Of a stretch of 14,656 bases of DNA, positions 6,835 to 14,656 are shown one piece after another. Source of the DNA: RPQJ01 sp036277615 (GTDB lineage Bacteria > Pseudomonadota > Gammaproteobacteria > Steroidobacterales > Steroidobacteraceae). The notes under the pieces are model-generated. The model was given only the letters and a program-made list of their open reading frames with translations, had not been told where the DNA came from and ran no database searches. The number at the start of each line of letters is the position of its first letter. Position 1 is the first letter of the stretch. The stretch lies in assembly GCA_036277615.1 (NCBI GenBank), contig DASUMQ010000356.1, positions 1 to 14,656 of the forward strand, in the 5' to 3' direction. A program made the position numbers and the translations under genes.

Positions 6835-6926
6835 GGAAAGTGGCTGGTGGCTGGTAAGAAAGGGCCAGCATTGCTGGCCCTTCATTGTCCGACTAACCAC
6901 TAGCCACCAGCCACTGGCCACTTCCT
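6835..6926. repeat. Composite heptamer-arm palindrome E3 between convergent genes
   Basis: The left arm is short: AGTGGCT, GGTGGCT (6839-6852). The right arm on the minus strand reads AGTGGCC, AGTGGCT, GGTGGCT, AGTGGTT, AGTCGGA (6922-6888). The minus-strand right arm matches the left arm of E1 almost base for base over its first three heptamers. The core is a long hairpin (6860-6882) of a different sequence from the other elements. Including flanks, the palindrome runs from the dnaE2 stop codon to the stop codon of the convergent minus-strand gene. Confidence 0.8.
6860..6882. terminator. Possible bidirectional terminator hairpin (core of E3)
   Basis: AAGGGCCAGCA (6860-6870) pairs perfectly with TGCTGGCCCTT (6872-6882); in RNA the central bases would open as the loop. 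On the minus strand it is followed by TCTTA, on the plus strand by CATTGT, so the U-tract is weak on both sides. Its place between convergent dnaE2 and the minus-strand gene favours a terminator or 3'-end stabilising role. Confidence 0.5.
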
Positions 6927-7184
6927 TCAGGCGTTCGGCCGCCTCGGCTTGGGCCGGTCGCCGACGTCGTAGTCGTCGAAGTCGCTGAGCAGTTCGGAAG
7001 TGCGTTTCTGCTCGAGCAGGCGCTCGAGCTTGCGCCACGCGGGTTCGGCGCCCTTGGGCGCGCCACGCTTGCGCTTGTCGAGGTCCTGGATCAGACGATC
7101 GACGTCGAGCGAATCGTCGCCGCCGGCGACTTCTTCGCTGTCTTCGTCCTCGAACTCGTCTGCAGGCTCTGGCTTCTCGCTCAT
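6927..7184 (-). CDS. Small acidic protein resembling the PA3496 family
   Basis: The 85-residue product starts MSEKPEPADEFEDEDSEE. Residues 1-35 are strongly acidic and probably disordered. The C-terminal half is a basic/amphipathic helix with the pattern AWRKLERLLEQKRTSELLSDFDDYDV (about 48-73), followed by a basic tail RPKPRRPNA. The W-[RK]-x-[LI]-E...LxDFxDxD arrangement resembles short proteins annotated PA3496 family putative envelope integrity protein; its biochemical role is not known to me. The inner ATG at 7184 is preferred over the upstream ATG at 7253 because a promoter with -10 at 7216-7221 lies between them and the upstream extension looks non-coding. There is no strong Shine-Dalgarno. 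Its stop codon touches element E3. Confidence 0.72.
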   Translation of the reverse strand: MSEKPEPADEFEDEDSEEVAGGDDSLDVDRLIQDLDKRKRGAPKGAEPAWRKLERLLEQKRTSELLSDFDDYDVGDRPKPRRPNA

Positions 7185-7215
7185 CGAAAAACCCAAGGGC
7201 AGGGCAAGCGGCGTT

Positions 7216-7244
7216 TTTATACTTCGGTGACGCGCGCGCGGCAA
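7216..7244 (-). promoter_or_regulatory. Promoter of the small acidic protein gene
   Basis: On the minus strand, -35 TTGCCG (7244-7239) and -10 TATAAA (7221-7216) are spaced by exactly 17 bp. Transcription would start near 7209, about 25 nt before the ATG at 7184. The promoter lies in the 81-bp gap downstream of cnoX, so the two minus-strand genes need not share a transcript. Confidence 0.68.
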
Positions 7245-7265
7245 GGACGGCATTCACACGATCGA

Positions 7266-8072
7266 CTAGTGCAATAAGCTCGCCATCCTGCGCCGGTACT
7301 GGGCGACCAGCGTGTCCTGCTCGCCGAGCACGTCGAAGGCCTGCAGCAGGCTGCGTCGCGCCGCCTCGTCGCCGTACGTCCTGTCGCGCCGCATCAATTC
7401 GAGCCACTCGGCCAATGCCGTGCCGTAGTCTCCGGCCAGCGCAAAATGCGCGGCTAGCGCGTGCCGCGCGGCGGAATCCGCCGGATTCGCCTCGAGCGCT
7501 GCGCGCAGCGCCATCACGTTCGGGTTCGAGTTCGCGAGTTGCACGAAGTCGAGGCGCGCCCGCAGCGCCTTCAGCGCCGGGTGGTCGGGGTTCGCGGCGA
7601 CGACTTCGTCGATGGCCGCGGCGGCACCCGCAGCGTCGCGCTGGTCGAGCAACCGGGCGGCACGGACTTCCGGCCGCTCGGCCACCGGGGGAGGCGCCGT
7701 CGCGACCGGCGCCTCGACTGCCGGCTCATTCCCGGCCGGTGCGACGTGGCGGTCGAGCATCGCCTTGATCGCGGATTCGGGCTGCGCACCGGTGAACTGG
7801 TCCACCACCTCGCCGCGGTGCACCAGCAGCACCGTCGGGATGCTGCGGATCTGGAAGTGCGTGGCGAGCTTCTGTTCTTCGTCGGTATTGACCTTTGCCA
7901 GGACGAAGCGACCGCCGTAATCGTCGGCGATCCGGTCCAGCAACGGCATCAGCGCCTGGCACGGCCCACACCACGGCGCCCAGAAGTCGACCAGCACGGG
8001 CACCGCGTTCGACGCCTCGACGACGTCGGTCATGAAACTGGCGGCGGTGGCGACGATTTTCCTGGCGGGCAC
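7266..8072 (-). CDS. cnoX: CnoX/YbbN-type thioredoxin-TPR co-chaperone
   Basis: The 268-residue protein has an N-terminal thioredoxin domain (about 5-108) with the active site WCGPC (Cys35, Cys38) in VLVDFWAPWCGPCQALMPLL and the cis-Pro in IRSIPTVLL (Pro79). A Pro/Ala-rich linker (about 109-135) leads to a C-terminal TPR-like helical region (about 136-268), the YbbN/CnoX layout. CnoX protects proteins under oxidative or chlorine stress and hands them to GroEL or DnaK; E. coli CnoX lacks a normal CXXC, whereas this one keeps it and may have oxidoreductase activity. Start choice: GTG at 8072 follows AAGGAGA at six bases and supplies the first strand and helix of the thioredoxin fold; an inner ATG at 8033 would cut into the domain. 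The open frame continues upstream for thousands of bases, which is antisense to putA and not part of the gene. Confidence 0.9.
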   Translation of the reverse strand: MPARKIVATAASFMTDVVEASNAVPVLVDFWAPWCGPCQALMPLLDRIADDYGGRFVLAKVNTDEEQKLATHFQIRSIPTVLLVHRGEVVDQFTGAQPESAIKAMLDRHVAPAGNEPAVEAPVATAPPPVAERPEVRAARLLDQRDAAGAAAAIDEVVAANPDHPALKALRARLDFVQLANSNPNVMALRAALEANPADSAARHALAAHFALAGDYGTALAEWLELMRRDRTYGDEAARRSLLQAFDVLGEQDTLVAQYRRRMASLLH

Positions 8073-8168
8073 GGCGAGTCTCCTTCGGAACGCGATTTTT
8101 TTGGAACCTCGTGCGTTGCGCAAGGGCGCCCTGCGGGAAGCCACGGCAGGGGCGGGAGGGGCCGACGT

Positions 8169-8657
8169 ATCACGGCCCAGCGCCGGGAACTGCGCGGCCA
8201 GACCCAGTACGCACTCACGCAACGGGCGTACGCGTTCGGCGCCGCCCGTTACGAGGATGACCGGTTCAGCCAGTACGACTACTCGGCGTCGCTCGCGGGC
8301 GGCCTGGGTTACAAGATCATCGACACCGAGCGCACCAAGCTGTGGGTGCAGGGTGGCCCCGGCTATCGTTATGCCGAAATCCGCGAGACCGGCGCGAAGG
8401 AGGATGGCGTGATCTTCCGCGGCGACGTGGGGTTCGAGCACCAGCTGACCGAGACGACCAAGATCGTCGACAAGTTCCTGGTCGAGGCCGGATCGGACAA
8501 CACGTACCTGCAGAACGACCTCGGCCTCGAGGTGGCGATCAGCGGCGCGCTCGGATTGCGCGTGGGGTACCAGGTGCGCCACAACACCGACGTGCTGCCG
8601 GGCATCGAGAACACCGACACGCTGACCACGCTCGGGCTGCTGTACGAGACGAAGTAG
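8169..8657 (+). pseudogene. 5'-truncated DUF481 (YdiY-like) outer-membrane protein remnant
   Basis: The frame encodes the C-terminal part of a DUF481 protein: TAQRRELRGQTQYALTQRAY, AFGAARYEDDRFSQYDYSAS, GGLGYKIIDTERTKLWVQGG, PGYRYAE, and a repeated beta-strand pattern to GLLYETK at the stop (8655-8657). Family members are secreted and have about 240-260 residues with a signal peptide and a first group of strands; here about 160 remain. No signal peptide, in-frame ATG or ribosome-binding site precedes the homologous part, and the bases just upstream (8073-8160) are the leader of the divergent cnoX. I therefore call it a remnant left by a deletion or rearrangement. A non-canonical start yielding a short protein cannot be excluded. 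Confidence 0.75.
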
Positions 8658-8687
8658 TACCGCAGGCCTGTTCGAATGCCGCGTCGC

Positions 8688-8715
8688 GGCCCGCCGGTTT
8701 CCACACCCGCGGGCC
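8688..8715 (+). terminator. Possible terminator after the DUF481 remnant
   Basis: GGCCCGC (8688-8694) pairs with GCGGGCC (8709-8715) over a 14-base loop, followed by CGGGTCCTTTT with a short T4 run at 8723-8726. It lies between the remnant and putA. The U-tract is short and displaced, so the call is tentative. Confidence 0.4.
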
Positions 8716-8729
8716 CGGGTCCTTTTGGC

Positions 8730-8735
8730 TAGAAT
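8730..8735 (+). promoter_or_regulatory. Possible putA -10 element
   Basis: TAGAAT differs from the consensus TATAAT at one base and lies 33 bp before the putA ATG. No TTGACA-like hexamer is found at 16-18 bp upstream, where the DNA is GC-rich, so the promoter may depend on an activator (inference). The preceding T4 and TGGC may contribute as a partial extended -10. Confidence 0.45.
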
Positions 8736-8768
8736 CCGCGCACCCACGATTCCCAGGCGTACGTCTCC

Positions 8769-11700
8769 ATGACTGGACCCCTCCGCGAAGCGCCGACGTC
8801 GCGCTTCCTGTTTGCCGATCCTCAGGATTTCATCACGCCGGTCGGGCGGGCCATCAACGACGACTTTCTCGCCGACGAAGAGTCGCTCGTGCGCAGGCTG
8901 GCCGACCTGGCGCGCTTCGAGCCCTCCGAACGCGAGACCGTGCTTGCAACCGCGCGCAGGCTCGTCGAGGCCGTGCGCAAGGCGCCCAAGGCGAAGTCGG
9001 GCCTCGATGCGTTCCTGCGCCAGTACGACCTGTCGTCGCAGGAAGGCGTGATCCTGATGTGCCTGGCCGAAGCGCTGCTGCGCATTCCCGACGACGACAC
9101 GGCGGATCGCCTGATCGCCGACAAGCTGCGCTCCGGCGACTGGGCAAGCCACCTGGGTGACAGCCAGTCGCTGTTCGTCAATGCGTCGACCTGGGGGCTC
9201 ATGCTGACGGGGCGCATCGTGCGGCTCGACCCGACCGACGTCGCCGCGCCGCAGAGCGCCATCGGTCGCGTCGCCGGGCGCATCGGCGAGCCGATCGTGC
9301 GCACGGCGATGCGCCAGGCCATGAAGATCATGGGGCACCAGTTCGTGATGGGCCGCACGATCAAGGAAGCGCTCGATAACTCGTTGACCGGCGAGAGCCG
9401 GCGTTACCGCTACACGTTCGACATGCTGGGCGAGGCCGCGCTCACCTCGGCGGACGCTGACCGCTATTTCGAGGCGTACCGTTCCGCGATCGGCGCACTC
9501 GGGGCGCGCACGGGCGAGTACCCGGACTTCGAGTCGCGGCCGAGCATTTCGGTGAAGCTCTCGGCGATGCATCCGCGGTTCGAGCGGTCCCATCGCCAGC
9601 GCGTCCTGAACGACCTCACGCCACGACTCGTGGAACTGTGTCACCTCGCCCGCGAAGCCGGCATTGCGCTCACGCTCGACACGGAGGAGTCGGAGCGTCT
9701 CGAACTCACCGTCGAGTTGCTGGCGGCCGTCGCGCGGGAACCGTCGCTGGCCGGCTGGGACGGCCTCGGCATCGCCGTGCAGACGTACCAGCGCCGCGCC
9801 GTACCGCTGCTGCGCTATCTGATCCGGCTCGCGAACGAGACCAGGCGCCTGCTGCACGTGCGCCTCGTCAAGGGTGCCTACTGGGATGCCGAGATCAAGC
9901 GCGGCCAGGAACGCGGCCTGCCGACCTATCCGGTGTTCACGCGCAAACCGAACACCGACGTCTCGTACCTCGCCTGTGCCCGCATCGTCCTGGAGGAGGG
10001 CCGCAACCTCTACGCCCAGTTCGCGACACACAACGCGCACACCGTCGCCGCGATCGCCGAGCTCGCACGCAAGTACAAGCGCGAGTTCGAGTTCCAACGG
10101 CTCCACGGCATGGGCGAAGAGCTGTACGCGCAAGTGACGGGCGCGGACGGCTTCGCACTGCCGTGCCGCGTCTACGCGCCCGTGGGTAACCACGAGGACC
10201 TGCTGCCGTACCTCGTGCGACGCCTGCTCGAGAATGGCTCGAACTCCTCGTTCGTGAATCGCATCGTCAACGAGAACGAGCCGATCGACGCGATCATCGC
10301 GGACCCCGTGCAGACCGTCGATCGGTTCGAGACCTGCGTGCACCCGCGCATTCCGCAGCCGCTCGACATCTACATGCCGGAGCGCAGGAACTCCGCCGGC
10401 GTGCACCTCGTCAACGGCTCGGTGCTCGCCTCGATGGCCGAGCGCATGGAGCACGTGTCGCGCCGGCCCTGGGTCGCCACGCCGCTCGTGGGCGGCGAGG
10501 AGCACGGAGGAGCAAGCGTCGCGATCCGCAATCCTGCCGATCACGGCGACCACGTCGGCACCGTCGTCGCCGCGACGCCCCGGCAGGTCACGCAGGCGAT
10601 CGACATCGCGGTCGAGGCACAGCCCGCCTGGGACGCCGCGCCGGCGGACGTCCGTGCCGCAGCGCTCGACAAGGCGGCCGAGCTGTTCGAGGAAAACACG
10701 CCCGAGCTGATCGCGATGTGCGTGCGCGAGGCCGGCAAGACTGTCCCGGACAGCGTCGCCGAAGTGCGTGAGGCTGTCGATTTCCTGCGTTACTACGCGG
10801 CACGGGCCCGCACGGAGTTCGGCGGCTCGCTCCGCCTGCCTGGTCCCACGGGCGAAAGCAACGAGCTGAGCCTGCACGGCCGCGGCGTGTTCACGTGCAT
10901 CAGCCCGTGGAATTTCCCGCTCGCGATCTTCACGGGCCAGGTGGTCGCCGCGCTGGCAGCGGGTAACGCCGTCATCGCCAAGCCCGCGGAGCAGACGCCG
11001 CTCGTGGCGGCGCACGCCGTGCGCCTGCTGCTGCAGGCCGGCGTTCCAGCCGAAGTGCTGCACCTCGTGCCCGGCGACGGTGCGGTCGTGGGCGCGGCCG
11101 CGGTCGCCGATCCGCGCATCGCCGGTGTCGCATTCACCGGCTCGACGGAAACCGCGCGGATCATCCACCGGACCCTCGCCGCGCGCAACGGCCCGATCGG
11201 CACGCTGATCGCAGAAACCGGCGGCCAGAACGCGATGATCGTCGACAGCTCGGCGCTGCCGGAACAGGTGGTCATCGACGCAGTCCAGTCCGCGTTCAAC
11301 AGTGCCGGCCAACGCTGCTCGGCGCTGCGCGTGCTCTGCGTCCAGGAAGACATCGCAGCCAAGGTCAAGCGCCTGCTGGCCGGGTACATGGAAGAACTCG
11401 TCGTCGGTGACCCGGCCTACCTCGAGACGGACGTGGGACCCGTCATCGACGAAGGCGCCCGTGCGCTGCTCGAGGGTCACGCCCAGGAGGTGATGCAGAA
11501 ATCTTCGTGGCATCACCGGCTGCAACCGAACGCGGCGATGCGCGCCGGCACGTTCGTGGCGCCGCTGGCGGCGGAAATCGATTCGCTCGCCGTCCTCGAT
11601 CGCGAGTGGTTCGGGCCGGTCATGCACGTCGTCACGTACCGGTCGCGGGACCTCGAGGCGCTGGTCGATGCGATCAATGCCACGGGGTACGGCCTGACGT

Positions 11701-11951
11701 TCGGCATCCACAGCCGCATCGACGGCACGGTGCGTCGCGTCGCGAGCCGCGTCGCGGCCGGGAACGTGTACGTGAACCGCAATATCATCGGCGCCGTCGT
11801 GGGGACGCAGCCGTTCGGCGGCTCGGGTCTTTCGGGTACCGGACCCAAGGCGGGAGGTCCACACTACCTGCACCGGTTCGCGCACGAGCGGACCTACACC
11901 GTCAATACGTCGGCCGTGGGCGGCAACGCTTCGCTGCTGGCGATGGAATAG
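8769..11951 (+). CDS. putA: Bifunctional proline dehydrogenase / L-glutamate-gamma-semialdehyde dehydrogenase PutA
   Basis: The 1060-residue enzyme oxidises proline to glutamate in two steps. The N-terminal arm and alpha domain (about 1-170) is followed by the FAD-dependent proline dehydrogenase barrel with RLVKGAYWDAEIKRG (Lys368), FATHNAHTVAA, EFQRLHGMGE and YLVRRLLENGSNSSFV (Arg484-Arg485, matching the substrate-binding Arg pair of E. coli PutA). The aldehyde dehydrogenase part (about 570-1040) has CISPWNFPLAIFTGQ, the general base Glu816 in IAETGGQNA and the nucleophile Cys850 in SAGQRCSALR, 34 residues apart as in the family. There is no N-terminal ribbon-helix-helix domain, so unlike E. 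coli PutA it should not repress its own gene. The ATG at 8769 lacks a strong Shine-Dalgarno. It probably associates with the inner membrane to pass electrons to quinone. Element E4 follows directly. Confidence 0.96.
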   Translation: MTGPLREAPTSRFLFADPQDFITPVGRAINDDFLADEESLVRRLADLARFEPSERETVLATARRLVEAVRKAPKAKSGLDAFLRQYDLSSQEGVILMCLAEALLRIPDDDTADRLIADKLRSGDWASHLGDSQSLFVNASTWGLMLTGRIVRLDPTDVAAPQSAIGRVAGRIGEPIVRTAMRQAMKIMGHQFVMGRTIKEALDNSLTGESRRYRYTFDMLGEAALTSADADRYFEAYRSAIGALGARTGEYPDFESRPSISVKLSAMHPRFERSHRQRVLNDLTPRLVELCHLAREAGIALTLDTEESERLELTVELLAAVAREPSLAGWDGLGIAVQTYQRRAVPLLRYLIRLANETRRLLHVRLVKGAYWDAEIKRGQERGLPTYPVFTRKPNTDVSYLACARIVLEEGRNLYAQFATHNAHTVAAIAELARKYKREFEFQRLHGMGEELYAQVTGADGFALPCRVYAPVGNHEDLLPYLVRRLLENGSNSSFVNRIVNENEPIDAIIADPVQTVDRFETCVHPRIPQPLDIYMPERRNSAGVHLVNGSVLASMAERMEHVSRRPWVATPLVGGEEHGGASVAIRNPADHGDHVGTVVAATPRQVTQAIDIAVEAQPAWDAAPADVRAAALDKAAELFEENTPELIAMCVREAGKTVPDSVAEVREAVDFLRYYAARARTEFGGSLRLPGPTGESNELSLHGRGVFTCISPWNFPLAIFTGQVVAALAAGNAVIAKPAEQTPLVAAHAVRLLLQAGVPAEVLHLVPGDGAVVGAAAVADPRIAGVAFTGSTETARIIHRTLAARNGPIGTLIAETGGQNAMIVDSSALPEQVVIDAVQSAFNSAGQRCSALRVLCVQEDIAAKVKRLLAGYMEELVVGDPAYLETDVGPVIDEGARALLEGHAQEVMQKSSWHHRLQPNAAMRAGTFVAPLAAEIDSLAVLDREWFGPVMHVVTYRSRDLEALVDAINATGYGLTFGIHSRIDGTVRRVASRVAAGNVYVNRNIIGAVVGTQPFGGSGLSGTGPKAGGPHYLHRFAHERTYTVNTSAVGGNASLLAME

Positions 11952-11956
11952 GAGGA

Positions 11957-12060
11957 AGTGTCTGGTGATCAGTGTCTAGTGTTCAGGAGGAAGGCGGCTG
12001 CGCCGCCGCGCCGACGAAGCCGGCTTCCTACTAGACACTAGACACTAGACACTGGACACT
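11957..12060. repeat. Composite REP/heptamer-arm palindrome E4 (putA-sdaA intergenic)
   Basis: The left arm has heptamers AGTGTCT, GGTGATC, AGTGTCT, AGTGTTC (11957-11984). The minus-strand right arm reads AGTGTCC, AGTGTCT, AGTGTCT, AGTGTCT (12060-12033). The core holds two hairpins: GGCGGC-TGC-GCCGCC (11993-12007), and GCCGAC-GAA-GCCGGC (12010-12024) with one mismatch. The inverted GTAG head is intact at the right (CTAC, 12028-12031) and decayed at the left (AGGAGG). The element ends four bases before the sdaA ATG and starts five bases after the putA stop. Confidence 0.86.
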
Positions 12061-12064
12061 CATC

Positions 12065-13435
<1,371 letters not shown>

Positions 13436-13439
13436 AGAA

Positions 13440-13542
13440 AGTGTCTAGTGTCTAGTGTCTTGCGGTTAGCAGGACGCCGACTGCGTCGGCGCGGCGGCAC
13501 AGCCGCCTCCTACTGAACACCAGACACTAGACACTGGACACT
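13440..13542. repeat. Composite REP/heptamer-arm palindrome E5 (sdaA-SDR intergenic)
   Basis: The left arm has three perfect AGTGTCT heptamers (13440-13460) and then a decayed unit. The minus-strand right arm reads AGTGTCC, AGTGTCT, AGTGTCT, GGTGTTC, AGTAGGA (13542-13508). The core has two perfect hairpins: CGCCGAC-TGC-GTCGGCG (13475-13491) and GGCGGC-ACA-GCCGCC (13493-13507). The GTAG head appears on the minus strand (CTAC at 13510-13513). Compared with E4 the two-hairpin core is in the opposite orientation, while the arms read the same. It starts four bases after the sdaA stop and ends 18 bases before the SDR start. Confidence 0.86.
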
Positions 13543-13560
13543 CGCTTTGCGGAGGAACTG

Positions 13561-14271
13561 ATGCCAGACGCTGCTCCAGATCGTGTCGTCGTGATCACTG
13601 GCGCGTTCGGCGCCCTCGGCGCCGCGGTCGCGCGCGCGTTCGGCCAGGAAGGAGCGCGGCTCGCGCTGATCGACGTCGCGCAGCCCTCGGTCGAGATGCA
13701 GCGCGAGTTTTCGGGGTCGCAGCACCTGCTGCTCGGCGGCGCGGACCTGGCGAACGAGGAGGCCACGCGCAAGGCCATGGCCGCGACCGCGATGCGGTTC
13801 GGCGGCATCGACGTGCTGGTCAACGTCGCGGGTGGCTTCCGCTGGGAAAAGGTCGAAGGCGGCAGCCTCGACACCTGGGATGCGCTCTATGCGATGAACC
13901 TGCGTTCGGCCGTGGTGAGCTGCAAGTGCGCGTTGCCTGCGCTGCTCGAGCGCGGCGGCGGCCGCATCATCAACATCGGGGCCGGTGCGGCCGCGAAGGC
14001 GGGGGCCGGCATGGGTCCGTACACGGCGTCGAAGGCGGGCGTGCAACGGCTCACCGAGGCACTGTCCGAGGAACTGAAGGACCGCAACGTCACGGTCAAC
14101 GCGATCCTGCCCGGCACGATCGACACACCGCGCAATCGACTGGACATGCCGAAGGCCGACTTCAGCAAGTGGGTTGCCCCGGCGAAGATCGCCCGGGTGA
14201 TCCTTTTCCTCGCGTCCGAGGACGCGAGCGCGATCACGGGCGCCGCGATCCCGGTCTTCGGTCGCGGCTGA
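13561..14271 (+). CDS. Short-chain dehydrogenase/reductase lacking the catalytic Ser
   Basis: The 236-residue protein is a classical-size SDR. The Rossmann cofactor motif is ITGAFGALGAA (12-22, TGxxxGxG), the NAG-type motif is VNVAGG, and the active-site pair is Tyr154 and Lys158 in GPYTASKAG. LPGTIDTPRNR follows as the usual PG segment. Thirteen residues before Tyr154, where most SDRs have Ser, there is Ala141 (IINIGAGAAAKAG). The substrate is unknown; dihydropteridine-reductase-like SDRs also lack this Ser, so this need not mean loss of function. A strong Shine-Dalgarno GGAGGA (13551-13556) precedes the ATG at 13561, in contrast to the two other genes that follow repeat elements. It converges with the next gene, leaving 18 bp between stops. 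Confidence 0.88.
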   Translation: MPDAAPDRVVVITGAFGALGAAVARAFGQEGARLALIDVAQPSVEMQREFSGSQHLLLGGADLANEEATRKAMAATAMRFGGIDVLVNVAGGFRWEKVEGGSLDTWDALYAMNLRSAVVSCKCALPALLERGGGRIINIGAGAAAKAGAGMGPYTASKAGVQRLTEALSEELKDRNVTVNAILPGTIDTPRNRLDMPKADFSKWVAPAKIARVILFLASEDASAITGAAIPVFGRG

Positions 14272-14289
14272 GAGACGCCTGGAGTCCCG

Positions 14290-14656
14290 TCAGTCGGATT
14301 CCCGCGTGTTGTCCTGCGCAAGGTTGCGCGGGTAATCGAACTCGGCCTCGAGCCCGGACTTCCAGTCGAGCTGCGACCACTCGTCGAGCCGGAAGCACGC
14401 CGTGAACACGGCGCAGGTCGGCATGTTGTCGATTTGTTCGCCGGCCGATAATCGATTCGCGCACTCGGTGATGCCCGGGTTGTGGCCGAACACCATGACG
14501 TGCTTCGCGTCGCCGCCGAGTTCGCGCACGACCTGCACGATCGCCGCAGGGTCGGCGAGGTACAGCCGCTCATCCTGGGCGATGAGTTCGGCCGGCACCT
14601 TGAGTTCGCGCGCCATGATGCTCGCGGTCGTGAGGGCACGCACCGCAGGGCTCGTG
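14290..14656 (-). CDS. sixA: SixA-like phosphohistidine phosphatase (5' part beyond window)
   Basis: The minus-strand frame is open to the right edge and encodes at least 121 C-terminal residues. It begins in view with TSPAVRALTTASIMARELKV, the conserved SPAxRAxxTA segment of the histidine phosphatase superfamily, and continues with HVMVFGHNPGITECANRLS, containing the second catalytic His in GHNPG. The first catalytic RHG motif must lie beyond 14656. Size and motif order fit the short SixA type, which in E. coli removes phosphate from phosphohistidine on ArcB or the nitrogen phosphotransferase system. The tail ends DYPRNLAQDNTRESD. The GTG at 14643 that could serve as a start would remove the conserved segment and is rejected. 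Confidence 0.85.
   Translation of the reverse strand, partial: TSPAVRALTTASIMARELKVPAELIAQDERLYLADPAAIVQVVRELGGDAKHVMVFGHNPGITECANRLSAGEQIDNMPTCAVFTACFRLDEWSQLDWKSGLEAEFDYPRNLAQDNTRESD

Noticed and set aside
8095..8123. cnoX promoter with -35 TTGCGC and -10 AAAAAT on the minus strand
   Set aside because: Spacing is 17 bp but the -10 matches the consensus poorly, so I do not list it as a feature.
7266..11885. A 1539-codon open frame on the minus strand covering cnoX and all of putA antisense
   Set aside because: Only the last 268 codons show protein features. The rest is antisense to putA, whose GC-rich third positions suppress stops in that frame; its composition is Arg/Asp/His-biased with no domains.

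Overview
The window is GC-rich bacterial chromosome, densely coding, with gene content typical of a gammaproteobacterium: a lexA-imuA-imuB-dnaE2 mutagenesis operon behind E. coli-type LexA boxes, an OprI/Lpp-like alanine-zipper lipoprotein, a PA3496-like acidic protein, PutA without a DNA-binding domain, and a SixA-like phosphatase. GTAG-headed REP-like hairpins fit the Xanthomonadales/Pseudomonas neighbourhood. I cannot name the genus from sequence alone.

Layout. 1-302 (-): 5' part of a small outer-membrane lipoprotein that runs off the left edge. 303-716: regulatory gap ending in a sigma70-like promoter overlapped by two tandem LexA boxes. 717-6834 (+): lexA, imuA, imuB, dnaE2, a DNA-damage-induced mutasome operon. 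6927-7184 (-): small acidic protein with its own promoter. 7266-8072 (-): CnoX/YbbN-type thioredoxin co-chaperone. 8169-8657 (+): 5'-truncated remnant of a DUF481 outer-membrane protein gene. 8769-11951 (+): putA. 12065-13435 (+): iron-sulfur L-serine dehydratase. 13561-14271 (+): short-chain dehydrogenase lacking the usual catalytic Ser. 14290-14656 (-): 3' part of a SixA-like histidine phosphatase cut by the right edge.

Function. LexA should repress its own operon until RecA-stimulated self-cleavage; ImuA, ImuB and DnaE2 then form the error-prone translesion polymerase complex. The right half is mostly catabolic: PutA converts proline to glutamate and SdaA converts serine to pyruvate and ammonia. 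No co-regulation between the two halves is visible.

The most unusual content is a family of five composite palindromic elements of about 90-110 bp (called E1-E5 here). Each has a REP-like core (GTAG/GTGG head plus one or two GC-rich hairpins) between two complementary arms of tandem heptamers. Within one element both arms carry the same heptamer variant (AGTGGCT, AGTGTCT or AGGGGAT), while elements differ from each other. Four sit at gene boundaries, two of them ending within a few bases of a start codon. The fifth, E2, lies in frame inside the PHP domain of dnaE2, next to a second, newly formed-looking quasi-palindrome. No transposase or REP-associated tyrosine transposase (RAYT) gene is present in the window.
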